Source: Prosopocoilus inquinatus
Taxonomy: Eukaryota > Arthropoda > Insecta > Coleoptera > Lucanidae
Direction of reading: 5' to 3'
Length of the DNA stretch: 64,000 bases
Assembly (NCBI GenBank): GCA_036172665.1
Contig: CM069875.1
Location: 20,057,806 to 20,121,805, forward strand
Shown here: piece after piece, positions 21,513 through 32,257 of the stretch
Position numbering within the stretch: the stretch's first letter is position 1
How the letters are laid out: the number at the start of each line of letters is the position of its first letter
Notes under the pieces: model-generated
Seen by the model: only the letters and a program-made list of their open reading frames with translations
What the model was told of the DNA's origin: nothing
The model's database searches: none
Translations under genes and position numbers: made by a program

Positions 21513-21753
21513 GTCCGGTATTATATATGCAAGACAAATTAACACAATTAATGCCCGATTTCTTCACCTCTTGATAAATTTATCGGTCAGGTAATATCCT
21601 CGGAAACTATTATCGATACAACGGTTTCCAAGGATAATGCCTGGCAGATAAATTTATCAGGAGGTGAAGAAATCGGGCATCAATGCCTTAGTTACCATTG
21701 TGTTAAAGGCATTAAACAGTACAGTAAATTTATTTTACGTTTATAATACCGGA
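21513..21753. mobile_element. MITE with inner fold-back hairpin (copy 2 of hairpin family)
   Basis: The inner part, 21551-21680, is a near-perfect palindrome: ATGCCCGATTTCTTCACCTC on the left is answered by GAGGTGAAGAAATCGGGCAT on the right, and further inward GATAAATTTATC and GGAAAC match on both sides. It is related to the hairpin at 9547-9666. An outer pair of inverted motifs, TCCGGTATTATA (21513-21524) and TATAATACCGGA (21741-21753), frames it. The hairpin may therefore sit inside a second element, or both may form one layered MITE. Confidence 0.75.
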
Positions 21754-24700
21754 TCACATATGTAACGCGCCGACACGTCACTGCTTTTGTTGTTAAACGG
21801 AACAACCAATTACAATAACAAACTGTCTCAACACAATAAAAAAAGAAATTACTTTAATTGACACGTAGTTCAGAAACCGTCAAAATTTAACGTCTGACTC
21901 GTAAATAGGCTATATGTTTTATCTACTTCAATAAAAATCGTGATCGTCTAATTAAATTTGTAGGACCTTACCTGTGACGTAACTCAAGACTCGTTGTTGG
22001 TGCAGTCGCGCAATAAATTTGAGAGATTTAAGGAACTAAGTACGTTAAAATAAAAATGCGAGATATTAAATTTAATTTACTTCGTTTATTGAAAAAAAAA
22101 ACGAGGGGAAAAAACTCCGTTACCAGCCCCCACTAGGAATCTGGTAAATGAGCGTAAAACCCCCCGTGAATTTATACGTCAATACAGCGATTATCAAATT
22201 GCGAGCAATACAGTAAGACTCTGTCAACAGATTTCACTCTCGAATATAGTTGCGACATAACGGTCTCAACTACAATTTCTGGTGGAATCGAGTTCGCTCA
22301 GCACAATAATTTTCACGGGACTTTGTCCTCGATTTGATTGCCAATAAAAATAATGTCTCTATTGAACTCTGTTTAGGTACAGTGATTGCCACTTAAGATC
22401 GTACTCTAAAACAACACTCTGACCAAATCAACCAATGTACAGCGTGACACGTGAGTCTACAGTGTACCTTTAATTAGGTGAATTAATTTCCTAATTAGTT
22501 AGATGTTTGGGGAAAGTGGGTGATACGAGATGCGGTTCTTAGTGATCTATATGCAGAGGTATACGCAGTGATCGCTTTTAGTTTTTCACGGATGTCCCCT
22601 TGGGACCCCCCCTAAAGCTAGATTAATTAATTCTTCTGGCCAGGAACTTTGTCTACTCGAAACCAGGTATAGGGGTTGAGGTACAGTGACTCTCGGTTAT
22701 TTTCCCCCTGTATATTTTCGTCGCCTAAAGCTGTTACGTACTTGGTGGACCCGATTGACCGCTGATAATGACCGTACACTATGGGTGCTTAAGTCCAGTG
22801 GTCGCAAAGTCAATCCTCTATATTCTCCCGCAATATATCTCAGCTAATAAACCCCAACTGGTAAAACCCACGGGTTTGAAGAAATGCTCGTTTCGTGAGT
22901 TGAGCGCTTAATTTCGTTTCAGTATCTATGGCCTCGGAATTTGTAAGAAATTCGTACTGGAAATTAACTTGGCCTTGATTTCTGGCGATAAATTAGTGCT
23001 GGCCACACTTAATTAGTCGGCAGCTATAACTTGCCTTTCGACCAGGGATGCAAACTGGGACAACTCTCGTAATCACTCAGATCCCAGTTGTGAGCGAGGT
23101 CACTAAATGATACGAGGGTTTCCAAAGGTGACAGAAATACTTCTATAATTAGTACACTAGACTGGAGATTTCAGTAGATTAGTGGTAAAGTTAACTACTT
23201 TGGTTGATCAAGTCGCAGAACGCGTACTCCGACGAACCCAGTGACATACACTGATTTAACCTTAAATATGACAATTCAACAATTAAAATAGTAGTAATTT
23301 ATAAGGCAAAGTTGGGAACGTCAACCAACTGTGTGTTTAATTATGTAAATTCAAACTAACTCGAATGCGAACTCGATTATTGAATTTCAAAGCTCTCTGT
23401 CTACAATTATGACTCGATTAAAAGGGTTTGGAATCAATTAAAACCACCAAAAATGTGGCGATGCAATAATGATTAAATGACCTTTTACCTAACTGTCCAA
23501 GTCCGAGTAATTTGCGCACCACTCACTCTGTTTTAAAACCGCTCGCGTCGAGCCCGGGTGCGGAAGCAAAAATTTATTAAAATGCCTTTCAAACACTTGA
23601 AGCTACACCCGTAATGGTGACTGAAAACACGATTATGGAACACAACTTACTTAAGACAAACTACTAAATTCAAAATTGCAACTCGGCGTTTGGTATTCAA
23701 CCGGTCTTTTCAGATGACAAAATCTGACTCCCCTAATTAAAATAACTTTTCCCTTTTCCACCCTCGTTAGTGAGCCCCACCCGATTTTCGAAAAGAGCTT
23801 GACAACACCCCCGACCAATCGATACCGTTTTCGAAAAGTTCCTGTCCACTCCTCCTTTTAGAAAACACCCCAGTAATAAATTTACACGCATAACTCACCG
23901 TAAATGTCCCATCTCGAAGTCTGTTTCTTTTCTTTTAAAATTTTGAACATGCACTCGCTTTACAAGTGACTGATTTATTATTTCCTTTGCGAAAGTTAAA
24001 ATTCGTTCTAAAGTTATCGCCTTCCAAAAACAACCCGACCCCACACAGTGATTTTGAAAATCATCTCATCTTACATAAGCGGCCCTTATCCTATTAAAGC
24101 ATTACTGACATTCCTTCACAAAAATGAAACAAAACGAATACATTTTAAAATCTTGGCAATACCCTGCTGTTACTGAAGTGTTTTGTACTTAAAATTTATT
24201 GCCTCTTGTAAACCTGCAACGACCCGTCTCAACCGTTTCCGGCGTTACTAGAACTTCTACGAAAACAATATTTGTCTGTTATTTGTAATTTGTTCCACAA
24301 TCGAAAATCAATCACGATTTGTTTATAAGCAAATCCGCAACCGTTTCACATATGAACAAAAATGAACATCAAAGTAAATTGAGGTTAACAGCTGTCAAAC
24401 AGTAGAAATATAAGTTCTTTTTGTAAAATTATACGACAAACTTACGTGTTGCGTTAAATGACAAACATAAGCGTGAAGGTCATTCTGCATTACATACAAA
24501 TTACCTCAGTTACTTTCGCAATGATTTCACCTGTATGCTTTTTTTTCCGTCAATTTCCATCATGGAGGTTAAGTAACTGGAGGAGTAACAAGCGAATAGA
24601 AAACGAGCCTATTTTCGGACGTCTACTCTCCTCTCTTGTGTGGTAAAAAGGAAGAGCACCAGAGAATACAACATGTGCGTGACGAAGTGCGCGATACTCT

Positions 24701-25017
24701 ACAATCCATTCGTTTTGCCATACTAAAGGCCCACGAGCGGACCGGTTTTCAGTACTACGGCAAAGGGTTCTCCAATATTTAACCTCGATGCTTCTGGTTA
24801 TGACAATGTCCGCTTTCATGAGAATTTACTGCATTTGTTTAAAGTTCTTCCATTAAAGCTCAAACAATATGCAACGGCATTACGCGCCGTTCTAACGGCG
24901 TCAACCGTCACTTCGAAACTAATACACAAATTAAATGGAAGGATATTAGTGTAATTAATAAATTAATTAGGGGAAGAATCAGTAACAGGAGGGCAGAAAA
25001 ATTCTGTTACATTGGAA
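21754..25017. other. Long non-coding stretch, less AT-rich than its surroundings
   Basis: No frame above about 90 codons and no motif recognised over more than 3 kb. Base composition is visibly more GC-rich with C runs (for example around 22120-22160, 22600-22640 and 23770-23900). This may be an old LTR or other large non-coding repeat, but I found no terminal repeats or duplicate copies inside the window. Confidence 0.4.
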
Positions 25018-25090
25018 GTCATGTTAGCTTAGATGGTAAAGCAATCGGCATGTAACGGAAGTATCTCAGGTTCATTTCCCGGATGTGACA
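25018..25090 (+). pseudogene. tRNA-Thr(TGT)-like relic or SINE head
   Basis: Seventy-three bases fit the tRNA skeleton. The acceptor arm GTCATGT/ATGTGAC has seven pairs including two G-T. The D stem GCTT/AAGC is perfect around AGATGGTA, and the A box is TAGCTTAGATGG. The T arm is TCAGG-TTCATTT-CCCGG with one mismatch, and the B box reads GGTTCATTTCC. The anticodon stem has only three of five pairs, and the loop CATGTAA lacks the invariant T33, so it is not a working tRNA. The implied anticodon is TGT. It may be a decayed tRNA gene or the head of a SINE. Confidence 0.6.
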
Positions 25091-27884
25091 GAATGTTTCT
25101 GTCATCTTGCTAGTATTTCTTTCCTGAATTAATTTCGAAACTAATAATTTACACAAAAGAAACATTTAGTTTCTACAAAAGAATTACTTTAACCTTAGAA
25201 CGTGAACGGTAAGAGTAAGATCGGCTGGTTATAACAACGTAGTGTAGTTAGTGCACCGACACATGTTCATTCAATCAACGCCAGCTGTATACATGTTTCA
25301 ATTTGAACACCCGATACTTACATTTAATGTCCATAAAATGGCTGTAAGAGAGTGTATTTATGAATAACTGCATTAATTCCATTTTAACGGGATAAAACAA
25401 ATAATTATTAATAACAAGAAAATTGACGGATGTAGCTATTACATTATTAGGAAATGCTAATTCTAACCTTTATTTAAAGGGGTCTGTGCAAGAAATAGCT
25501 AAGTCACACTTTTATGTTTTCGAACTATTGTGAACTGAATATTTCAATATACTCCCACATTTTTATTTATTGCACCAGACATTTGATTTTTTTACACACA
25601 AAGATACATAGGTGTACAATAAAAAGCCAAAGTTCAAATTTAGAAAATTTGTTTAGGCCCTGAAAAATAATACAAAATTGTTTGAACTTAGCCACTTTTT
25701 GTACTGAATTTCGGTGATGTCGCTTATTTACAATAGATAGAAACATTTCAACGAAGAATATTATTTTTATTTTGTTTACAAAAGTAACGTATGACTTTTT
25801 AAATCTCAAATCTCAATTGCTTGTGCAAAGAAGAACTCATATTTTAACTTAGAGCAGGTATACCAGTACGTCCAAATTTCATCCACTCTTTGTGCAATAC
25901 TAAAGTAATATTCTGTGATGTAAGCTTTGTATTTGTTTAAAAACCATTTCGTAAAAGTATAAAGTAAAAATTAGTTATATTAAACTAGTGGTATTATATT
26001 TGAGTTAATAAATGATATACGCTATCAAGTTAACAACAATATCTGTATTTAGCTAAGACATGAAATTTATTCCTAGCCACCTGAGAACTGGATCTTATAT
26101 TATAAGCAAATAAAAAATAGAGCATACGTTATAACAATTTAAATTTTAACAAAATGAAGGTACGGTAGCGGACATTAAATCCGGACAAGAATTTAATATA
26201 AATATAAGTAACAGCACGCGTATTTTGACAAATTTGATAAATCAGGGTAACAGAATTTGATATTGAAATAACTGTTCATGCGACTTTCGCTTCAAGAAGT
26301 AGTTATTTCCGGGAATTAGGGGAATTTCTTGCTACTTAGCAACCTCTTGCACTGAATTGGGATTCGACTGAAAGTCTTTATGGAAACTGAAATTGTTGCT
26401 GTTGCTGTTTAGTAAATTTATCGACTTCTTGAAGTTTATCTGAGTTTACCAGACAATAGTAGGTATAAATTAATGTACTTGACATTGGTTATCTCAAAAA
26501 TGCAAAATGTGGACTCAGCTACTTTTTGAACTGATCCCATCAATTGAACTGTGAATTTTTCAGGGATGATTTGAAAGGCTGTGGGCGGGTTTCACAAAGG
26601 TTTGTTTAAGCGTTGATTAACTAATCAACCGTTAAGTTTAATCAGCGTTAAAAATTTGATGCTGTTTCACAAAACAAAAAAATATTATGTTAATCTCTGA
26701 TTAACTAATTGGAGTTTACGTTTGGCAACATCTAAAAATTGCCACTTTCACACCGCTTTAAAGTAATCTGTCCAGCGTGGCGTCAGTCCTACAGTCAGGT
26801 AGTGTCAGGTTAGAAACTAAAAAAAAAAAATAAATACATCTTAAATTCTTCGCATTAGTGCAGTTAATGATTTTTAAAAATTAAACAGGAAAAAAGAAAG
26901 GGAGGAAGGAAACTTTAGTGCAGTTGAACTACATGAACATATATGGCAAAGACATATTTTCTGTTGTGGTACAGCGGGATTACCATCAAAATCGGTTAAA
27001 TTTAAGTGTAGAGAGGAATCTTAACAATTTTTATTTAACGTCTACAAATAAAGTGTCAATTTGCAATAAAAAGTAGGTACATCATGCCATTTAAAATAAA
27101 AAAGTTAACGGTGATTTCCGGTATAACCAAAAGTGATATAAAAGTGAAAATATGAATCTGAATGATTACTTTCTCCTAGAAATTATTATTAATATTAATT
27201 TTTGAATTTTTGTTTATTCCTTTCCATAAAAACTTTTTATAAGCCACTCAACTTGGAATATCCTGTACAACCGAAAACCTTTACGCTCGTACAGTAGTGC
27301 TTAAAAAGAATGCGACTCCCGGCAAGCGACGTGGCTGTATGATTAGTTTAAATAAGGATCAGGTTCGTACGATTTTCTTACCAAAGTTCGGACGTTTGTA
27401 TGAATACTCAAAGTCACTTCGTCTCCTGAATACAAGGTGCACGCTCGCTGCCAGTTCATGAGCGCCGTAAAAATAATGCGATGAATACGCGGTAACAAAC
27501 GCAAAGTACGCGATCGGAAAACTGCCTATCATGCGCTTACCTAACGTACCGCTTATGAGAATGACATTGTGTTCCATACTTTCGTCCGATATCTGTTTAT
27601 TATTTTTCGTCGCATTTCTTTTCAGCACTGCTGTACACATGCTTCCTAATCGCAGATTTAGAACTTTCTTATTTTTTTAATAAAACAGTAGATTACAAAA
27701 TTATAAACTACTTTAAGCTGAAATTATAAACTATTTTATTGTAACCAAACATTGCAAATACAAAGTAATATTCATTATTATAGCGCAATTTAGTTAATGG
27801 ACGCTCAGTGGCTGAGAGGCTGATTAAGCAGAGCACACTCATACATTACGGAAAGAACGTCCTTGAATGTCGCCAGTGATTTAT
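25091..27884. other. Intergenic stretch
   Basis: No supported gene. Around 26585-26700, a MITE-like segment has GTTTCACAAA twice and short palindromes (GATTAACTAATC, TTAATC). At 27785-27870 the plus strand has CAGTGGCTGAGAGGCTGATT, which resembles the A box of Ser/Leu tRNAs, but no paired skeleton could be drawn. A 93-codon minus-strand frame (27359-27640) has no recognisable domain. Confidence 0.4.
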
Positions 27885-27889
27885 TTATT
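27884..27889 (-). terminator. Poly(A) signal overlapping the stop codon
   Basis: On the minus strand the end of the gene reads GAATAAATAAAT. The AATAAA hexamer (27884-27889) overlaps the last sense codon GAA and the TAA stop. If it is used, the 3' UTR would be only a few tens of bases long. Confidence 0.5.
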
Positions 27890-28741
27890 CCCAATCTGAT
27901 TTTTTCGTAAGCCATATTATCCAGTCAATCACCATGATAATACCGCAAGCGGCAATACAAACACCAACGATCAAAGTGGAACTTGAAGACCAGTCGTCGT
28001 AATTAATGAAGCAAAGTACGGCTGCCAGGATATTTAGAACAAATCCGGGGGGCAGGAGTATTAATTCGGAGAAACGGTGCGGTTCATTGAAAATGTAGAC
28101 CAGTATATATCCGCCTGTTATTAATGCATATCCACAAGCACCCACTACCAGAATATCTCGATAAGATACTTTGGATACTAAGTATGCTCCTGCGATAAAT
28201 ACGCAACATACGATACACAAACTCTAAAATTAAGAAAAAAAAAAACGTTTTATACATATAATCATGAAACTCACAGTTACTGAAGACACTTTCTCAACAT
28301 TGACGTTTGTTAAGTGTCATATTTTGAATTTTATTAATTTCTGGAACTAAAAGTAATTTTGAATTTACACGAGAGATTAAAATAAATTCGCAGTAAAAAT
28401 CGATAGTCAAAGCCATAAGTTCACAATATCTTGAAGGATTGAAGCTCGACACCTATCTTTATTTGTATAATACCACCTTTCGGAAGGTGAAGAGAGAGGA
28501 GACTCTGAAGGCGATGCCGTCATATTTAAAAATTAAAAAGAAGTAATTTTAATATGATAAATTAACATTATAAGATGTATTAGGGAATGCTATAGCCATA
28601 CCAAATTAAACGTGAAATTATAACTTCAAAAAACGAACTAACTTTCTTTTAATTGAACCAAATGTAAAAAGTACTTACACATTCCACAACCTTGAAGATG
28701 AAATGTACGTTTGAAAAAAGTTCTTTTGCGTTTTTTGCCAT
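27885..28741 (-). CDS. Four-transmembrane MARVEL-like protein, two exons
   Basis: Exon 1 (28679-28741) encodes MAKNAKELFSNVHFIFKVVE plus Cys and ends at a canonical donor GTAAGTAC. The intron is 28224-28678 (455 bp) and ends in a polypyrimidine tract plus TTTTAG. Exon 2 (27885-28223) starts in phase 0 with SLCIVCCVFIAGAYL. The spliced product is 133 residues with four hydrophobic segments: about 15-37, 48-68 (VGACGYALITGGYILVYIF), 75-95 (LILLPPGFVLNILAAVLCFI) and 103-125 (LIVGVCIAACGIIMVIDWII). The size and M-shaped topology suit MARVEL-type membrane proteins; that family name is an inference from topology. The C-terminus is short and charged (LTKKSDWE). The start context ACAATGG is good. Confidence 0.75.
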
Positions 28742-28869
28742 TGTATAATGTTGAATTCAATTAAAAGAAACTGACATAAAGGAAAATAATATTTTTGTTT
28801 GCTGTCATATTGTGAGGAATATGCAACTAGATTAATAGTGTTTTCCACAGGTCGCACTTTCTTGCACTC

Positions 28870-28947
28870 AGTCTGCACTGAGTGTATCTCCATCTCGGTT
28901 CAGTTTTATGTAATAAAACTAAGATAGAGATACATTCAGTGCACACT
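28870..28947. repeat. Imperfect hairpin upstream of the MARVEL-like gene
   Basis: CTGCACTGAGTGTATCTCCA (from 28873) and CAGTTTTAT are answered by ATAAAACTAAGATAGAGATA and TTCAGTGCACAC after a centre near 28911. Arms are about 36 bases with a few mismatches. It lies about 130-205 bases upstream of the gene's ATG, so it could be a small MITE or part of the 5' region. Confidence 0.6.
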
Positions 28948-29325
28948 GGTGAAGCCAGCGAAAAATGCTATAAGTTTGATAAAATGTTATACTGTCTCGG
29001 CCAAAAAAGTGGGCACTTTTTGACGTAAATTTAATAATGCTAAGAATTTTGCTGGGTGGCTGTAATTATTATCTGACACCGATGACAGACAATAATTAAT
29101 AAATAAATAAAGGGGGAAATTCGTATAGTCCTTTTATTTCTACACAAAAAGTGTTGGTTAAATATACCGGGTGTCTCAAGATGAGCGGCGACCGATGGTA
29201 CATAATTAATCGTAATACCTACAGCTTCGAAGGAAAAAAAATTATGGTCAAAGTGACCAAGAGAAATTCAAAGAAAATATTTTTAAATATTAGAATTGAC
29301 CGCAAGGGGGCGCAATCGATAGCCT

Positions 29326-29768
29326 CAACAATAAAAATTAATTTTACTACCAAAAGTCTCAGAATAAGCTGCGGCTTTGATAGCGTCATTAGAAAGCTGA
29401 ATTAATTCTGCACAACTTTGATTTTAGACTTATTTTCGTATCACCGTTAATAAGGGTGCAGGAAACAGTCGAGTTATTTACTTTAAAAAATATAAAAACT
29501 TCTGTAGGCTTTATCATAAATTAACGGGTCATTTGAGAGGAAATTGTAAGCTAATTTGAAGTTTCTATTCAGTGACTCAGACTACTTTGTTATAAAGTAG
29601 TTAGAGAGCGCTATTTACGAAAGTAATACACAGTTCTTCAGTTAAAAAAAAATAAGTGGGAAGTTGTATTCCTTTTGGAACAGTTACAAAGCTTACAGAA
29701 TGGTGAACATTATGGTAAAAATTCGAGATTATCTTTTTTTGTTCCCGAGTTATTATCAAATATGTTTA
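29326..29768 (+). repeat. Long inverted repeat, left arm
   Basis: Matches the reverse complement of 30341-30777 over about 440 bases. Shared blocks include AAAAATTAATTTTAC, CTGAATTAATTCTGCACAAC, TACTTTAAAAAATAT, TACTTTGTTATAAAG and CGAGTTATTA. Identity looks like 75-80 percent by eye. The left copy extends further 5', starting near 29166 with ACCGGGTGTCTCAAGATGAG; the right copy is cut at the edge of a hammerhead-repeat unit. Confidence 0.75.
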
Positions 29769-30340
29769 TTAATTGATGATATTAGCGGAAGGAGAAAGTT
29801 CAAACAAATGCTACCGAGTAATAATTTTAATTCTAAGCTTAAATAATGAATACAAGAGTTTTTATTAATGTTAGGACATAAATTAGAAGCATTTAAATAT
29901 TCTTAGGAGCAGAGAATACTTAAGCACAAGAAGATAACAGCAAATATAGAAATAAGAATAATTCAAACACTAAATAAAAGCAGTGAATAATAATCATGCA
30001 CTGTGATCAACAAAGTTTCACTGTGCCACTGTACAATACTTTTTTATTGTCCACATAGAGTTATGTAGAAATTATTATTGATATCCTTACGGATAGATAG
30101 TTTCGAAGTGAAAGATGGATAGTATTTTGAAAATATTTTAGGTGCAATCATTCTTGATTACGATGTATTTCATAAATTTTCAAAGTGCTTTCCGTCATTT
30201 AACATTTTATTGTTCATTACTTTTACTTAGTCCCTGTGTTTTCTCATTTATGTTTGCGTTATTTTACTCTTATTTAAATATTAAGCTCTCAAAAACAACT
30301 ACATGCATTTAAACAGATTAATGTCTTTCTATTAGACTCA

Positions 30341-30777
30341 TTTAGTAATAACTCGAGAACGAAAAGTTATCAATTTCGTGTGTTTACCAAAATGTTCTCC
30401 AGATTGGATGAATTGTAATCACTGTAAAAGAAATACGCTTCTCCATTTAATTACTTTTTTTGGGAAACTGGAAACACCTATTACTTTCGCAAATAGCACA
30501 CTCTAACGACTTTATAACAAAGTACCCGGAGTCGTTGAATAGGAACTTTAAATCAGCTTAAAGTTTCTTTTCAAATGAGCTGAAGTTCGTTAATTTCTGA
30601 TAAAGACTACAGAAGTTACGATATTTTTTAAAGTAACTGTTTTCTCCACCTTATTAATGGTGATAAATAGTAAGTCTAAAATCGAAGTTGTGCAGAATTA
30701 ATTCAGATTTCTAATAACGCTATCAAAGGTGCACCTTATTCGGAGACTTTCGTTGGTAAAATTAATTTTTATTGATG
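30341..30777 (-). repeat. Long inverted repeat, right arm
   Basis: Inverted partner of 29326-29768, about 570 bases away. It ends abruptly where the hammerhead-repeat unit starts (TGATGAACAGATAAAACAGC at 30774), so the unit probably inserted into or next to this copy. Confidence 0.75.
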
Positions 30778-31079
30778 AACAGATAAAACAGCGACATCAT
30801 ACGATCGCTTTTTGACCTGACATTGCAGTAGGATCAAACTTAACCGGATTTGCTCCTAATAAGTCCCCCATGCAAGGCGGCCATGCTTGCTGTCAAAGCA
30901 TAATGAAAGTTTTAGAGAATTTTGTTGCAAATCGTTTTTAATTGTAGTGAAAACCTTGAGTAGCCTCTGTACAGCTGTTTCAGCCCTGTTTTGGGCTTCG
31001 TCAGTAGAGACGTGGCTCGACATTCCCACTGCAAACCAAAAACGATTTGTCCAATTTATTCGCAATTGCGATGTAATAG
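30774..31079 (-). repeat. Hammerhead-bearing repeat unit 1 (Penelope-like pLTR or retrozyme)
   Basis: About 306 bases, read on the minus strand from CTATTACATCGCAATTGCG to CTGTTTTATCTGTTCATCA. It abuts a second unit at 31080 in the same orientation, giving a unit-to-unit tandem joint. Related units lie at 31516-31827 and 56746-57055, and partial ones at 31080-31318 and 56483-56745. Tandem hammerhead-bearing repeats are known from Penelope-like elements and retrozymes. A Penelope-like reverse transcriptase remnant next door (31828-32123) favours the former. Confidence 0.7.
30956..31020 (-). ncRNA. Type I hammerhead ribozyme, unit 1
   Basis: On the minus strand: core CTGACGA (fits CUGANGA), stem II AGCCC/GGGCT around AAAACA, core GAAAC, a minimal stem III (C-G pair, loop AGCT), then GTA as the predicted cleavage triplet. 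Stem I is formed by GTCTCT with AGAGGC, plus GAG/CTC beyond an internal loop. The pair nearest the core is an A-C mismatch, so activity may be weakened. Very short stem III is known for Penelope-type hammerheads. Confidence 0.7.
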
Positions 31080-31318
31080 TGATGAACAGATAAAACAGCG
31101 ACATCCTACGATCTCTTTGACCTGACATTGCAATAGGAAGACAAATTGAAGCGGATTTGCTCCTAATAAAAAAACTTTCATTATTCTTTGACAGCAAGCA
31201 TGGCCGTCTTGCATGGGGGACTTATTAGGAGCAAATCCGCTTCAATTTGTCTTTTCTACTGCAATGTCAGGTCAAAAAGCGATCGTAGGATGTCGCTGTT
31301 TTATCTGTTCATCACTAT
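31080..31318. repeat. Head-to-head partial hammerhead units forming a palindrome
   Basis: 31080-31168 is the end part of a minus-oriented unit (TGATGAACAGATAAAACAGC to GCGGATTTGCTCCTAATAA). 31169-31318 is the same end part in plus orientation (ACTTTCATTATTC to CTGTTTTATCTGTTCATCA). Together they make an inverted repeat with arms of about 88 bases. Neither half contains the ribozyme core. After 31318 a new plus-oriented unit begins (CTATTACATCGCA) and is cut off at about 31327. Confidence 0.7.
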
Positions 31319-31327
31319 TACATCGCA

Positions 31328-31515
31328 GGTTAGGTTTAACATTTTTATGATTTTATCAGTGTGATTAGGTTGTTTTTAGATCCCTTTTTTAGTGTTTTTA
31401 AGTTGGTAGCGTACTGAAAATGGCAGCTTAGCTGCCGAAATACGTATCTACGGATATAAAAATTTTTGTGGGCGAAGGTTAATTTCAATTATCTCTTAAA
31501 CCACAGTCTCCTTTA
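31328..31515. other. Spacer between hammerhead units
   Basis: Unrelated sequence (GGTTAGGTTTAACATTTTTA onward) interrupts the start of a unit. No gene. Confidence 0.4.
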
Positions 31516-31827
31516 CTACTTTAGATTACATCGCAATTGCGAATAAATTGGACAAATCGTTTTTGGTTTGCAGTGGGAATATAGAGCTATGTCTCTGCTG
31601 ATGAAGCCACAAACAGGGATGAAACAGCTTTACAGAGGCTGCTCGAGGTTTTCACTGCAATAAAAACGATTTGCAACAAATTTCTTTAAAACTTTCATTA
31701 TGCTTTGCCTGCAAGCACGGCCGCTTTGCATTGGGGACTTATTAGAAGCAAATCCGCTACAATTTGTCTGTCCTACTGCAATATCAGATGGAAAAGCGAT
31801 TGTAGGATGTCGCTGTTGTATCTGTTT
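31516..31827 (+). repeat. Hammerhead-bearing repeat unit 2
   Basis: Plus-oriented full-length unit from ATTACATCGCAATTGCG to the variant end GCTGTTGTATCTGTTTAAA. It is joined directly to the Penelope-like reverse transcriptase remnant, which runs on the opposite strand. It has more substitutions than the other copies. Confidence 0.7.
31583..31645 (+). ncRNA. Degenerate hammerhead ribozyme, unit 2
   Basis: Core CTGATGA (31598-31604) and GAAAC (31621-31625) are intact, and stem I GTCTCTG/CAGAGGC pairs fully. Stem II (AGCC/GGAT) has a mismatch, and the triplet is TTA where GTA or GTC stands in the other copies, which removes the stem III G. Probably inactive. Confidence 0.6.
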
Positions 31828-32123
31828 AAAATTATGTGTTTCCAATTTTTGAAACGGTTAAATCCAAAAAATTAAGCGAATTATTATTTTATAACTCAAG
31901 CTTCAAATTGGTATCCATGTGTAAAATATTGATGTATTGTAAGAATTTAGTTAGTCCATCTTTAGTATTGGTCCAACGAATAATAATATCATCTACCTAA
32001 CACTACCAGTACAAAACATGACTAGTGAGGTCGTTAGTAGAATTGAAAAGCAAATTTTCCAAGTGATCCATGAAAATATTTGCAAGTAATCGTCGGGCCA
32101 GAGGATTGCCTTTGCCTAAACCT
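31828..32123 (-). pseudogene. Penelope-like element reverse transcriptase remnant
   Basis: Read on the minus strand from 32123: GLGKGNPLARRLLANIFMD, HLENLLF, a catalytic-box remnant VDDIIIRW preceded by a stop, then FLQYINILHMDTNLKLEL and NNNSLNFLDLTVSKIGN. This order (GL..G.PLSP.LANIFMD, then Y.DD, then N.S..FLDLT) is typical of Penelope-like elements. Only the palm and its C-terminal flank remain. No GIY-YIG endonuclease was found. Stops are present, so it is non-functional. Confidence 0.8.
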
Positions 32124-32257
32124 TTTTCCGACTATAAACTTTATTCTGAAAGAAATTCTGAAGATGACCTCTTGGTCGAAACTAGTTGGGTTTTGAAAAT
32201 ATAAATATTTTTTGTGCGGAAATAAAAGGACTATACGAATTTCCCCTTTTATTTATT

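Larger units (their letters stand above)
29105..32257. repeat. Outer inverted repeat pair framing a 3.1-kb mosaic
   Basis: GGGGAAATTCGTATAGTCCT (29113 on) with TTTTATTTC and ACACAAAAA after it is repeated inverted at 32208-32245, including the flanking AATAAA-rich bases. The arms match over about 45 bases. Between them lie a second inverted repeat pair, hammerhead-bearing units and Penelope-like reverse transcriptase remains. The outer repeats could be ends of one composite element or two independent insertions facing each other. Confidence 0.6.

Noticed and set aside
27785..27870. Ser/Leu tRNA-like sequence
   Set aside because: The A-box resemblance is present, but no paired acceptor, anticodon and T arms could be drawn.
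30856..31197. 113-codon minus-strand frame similar to the 56640-56930 frame, as a conserved protein
   Set aside because: The similarity follows the hammerhead repeat units and crosses a unit joint, so RNA structure and shared repeat explain it better than protein conservation.
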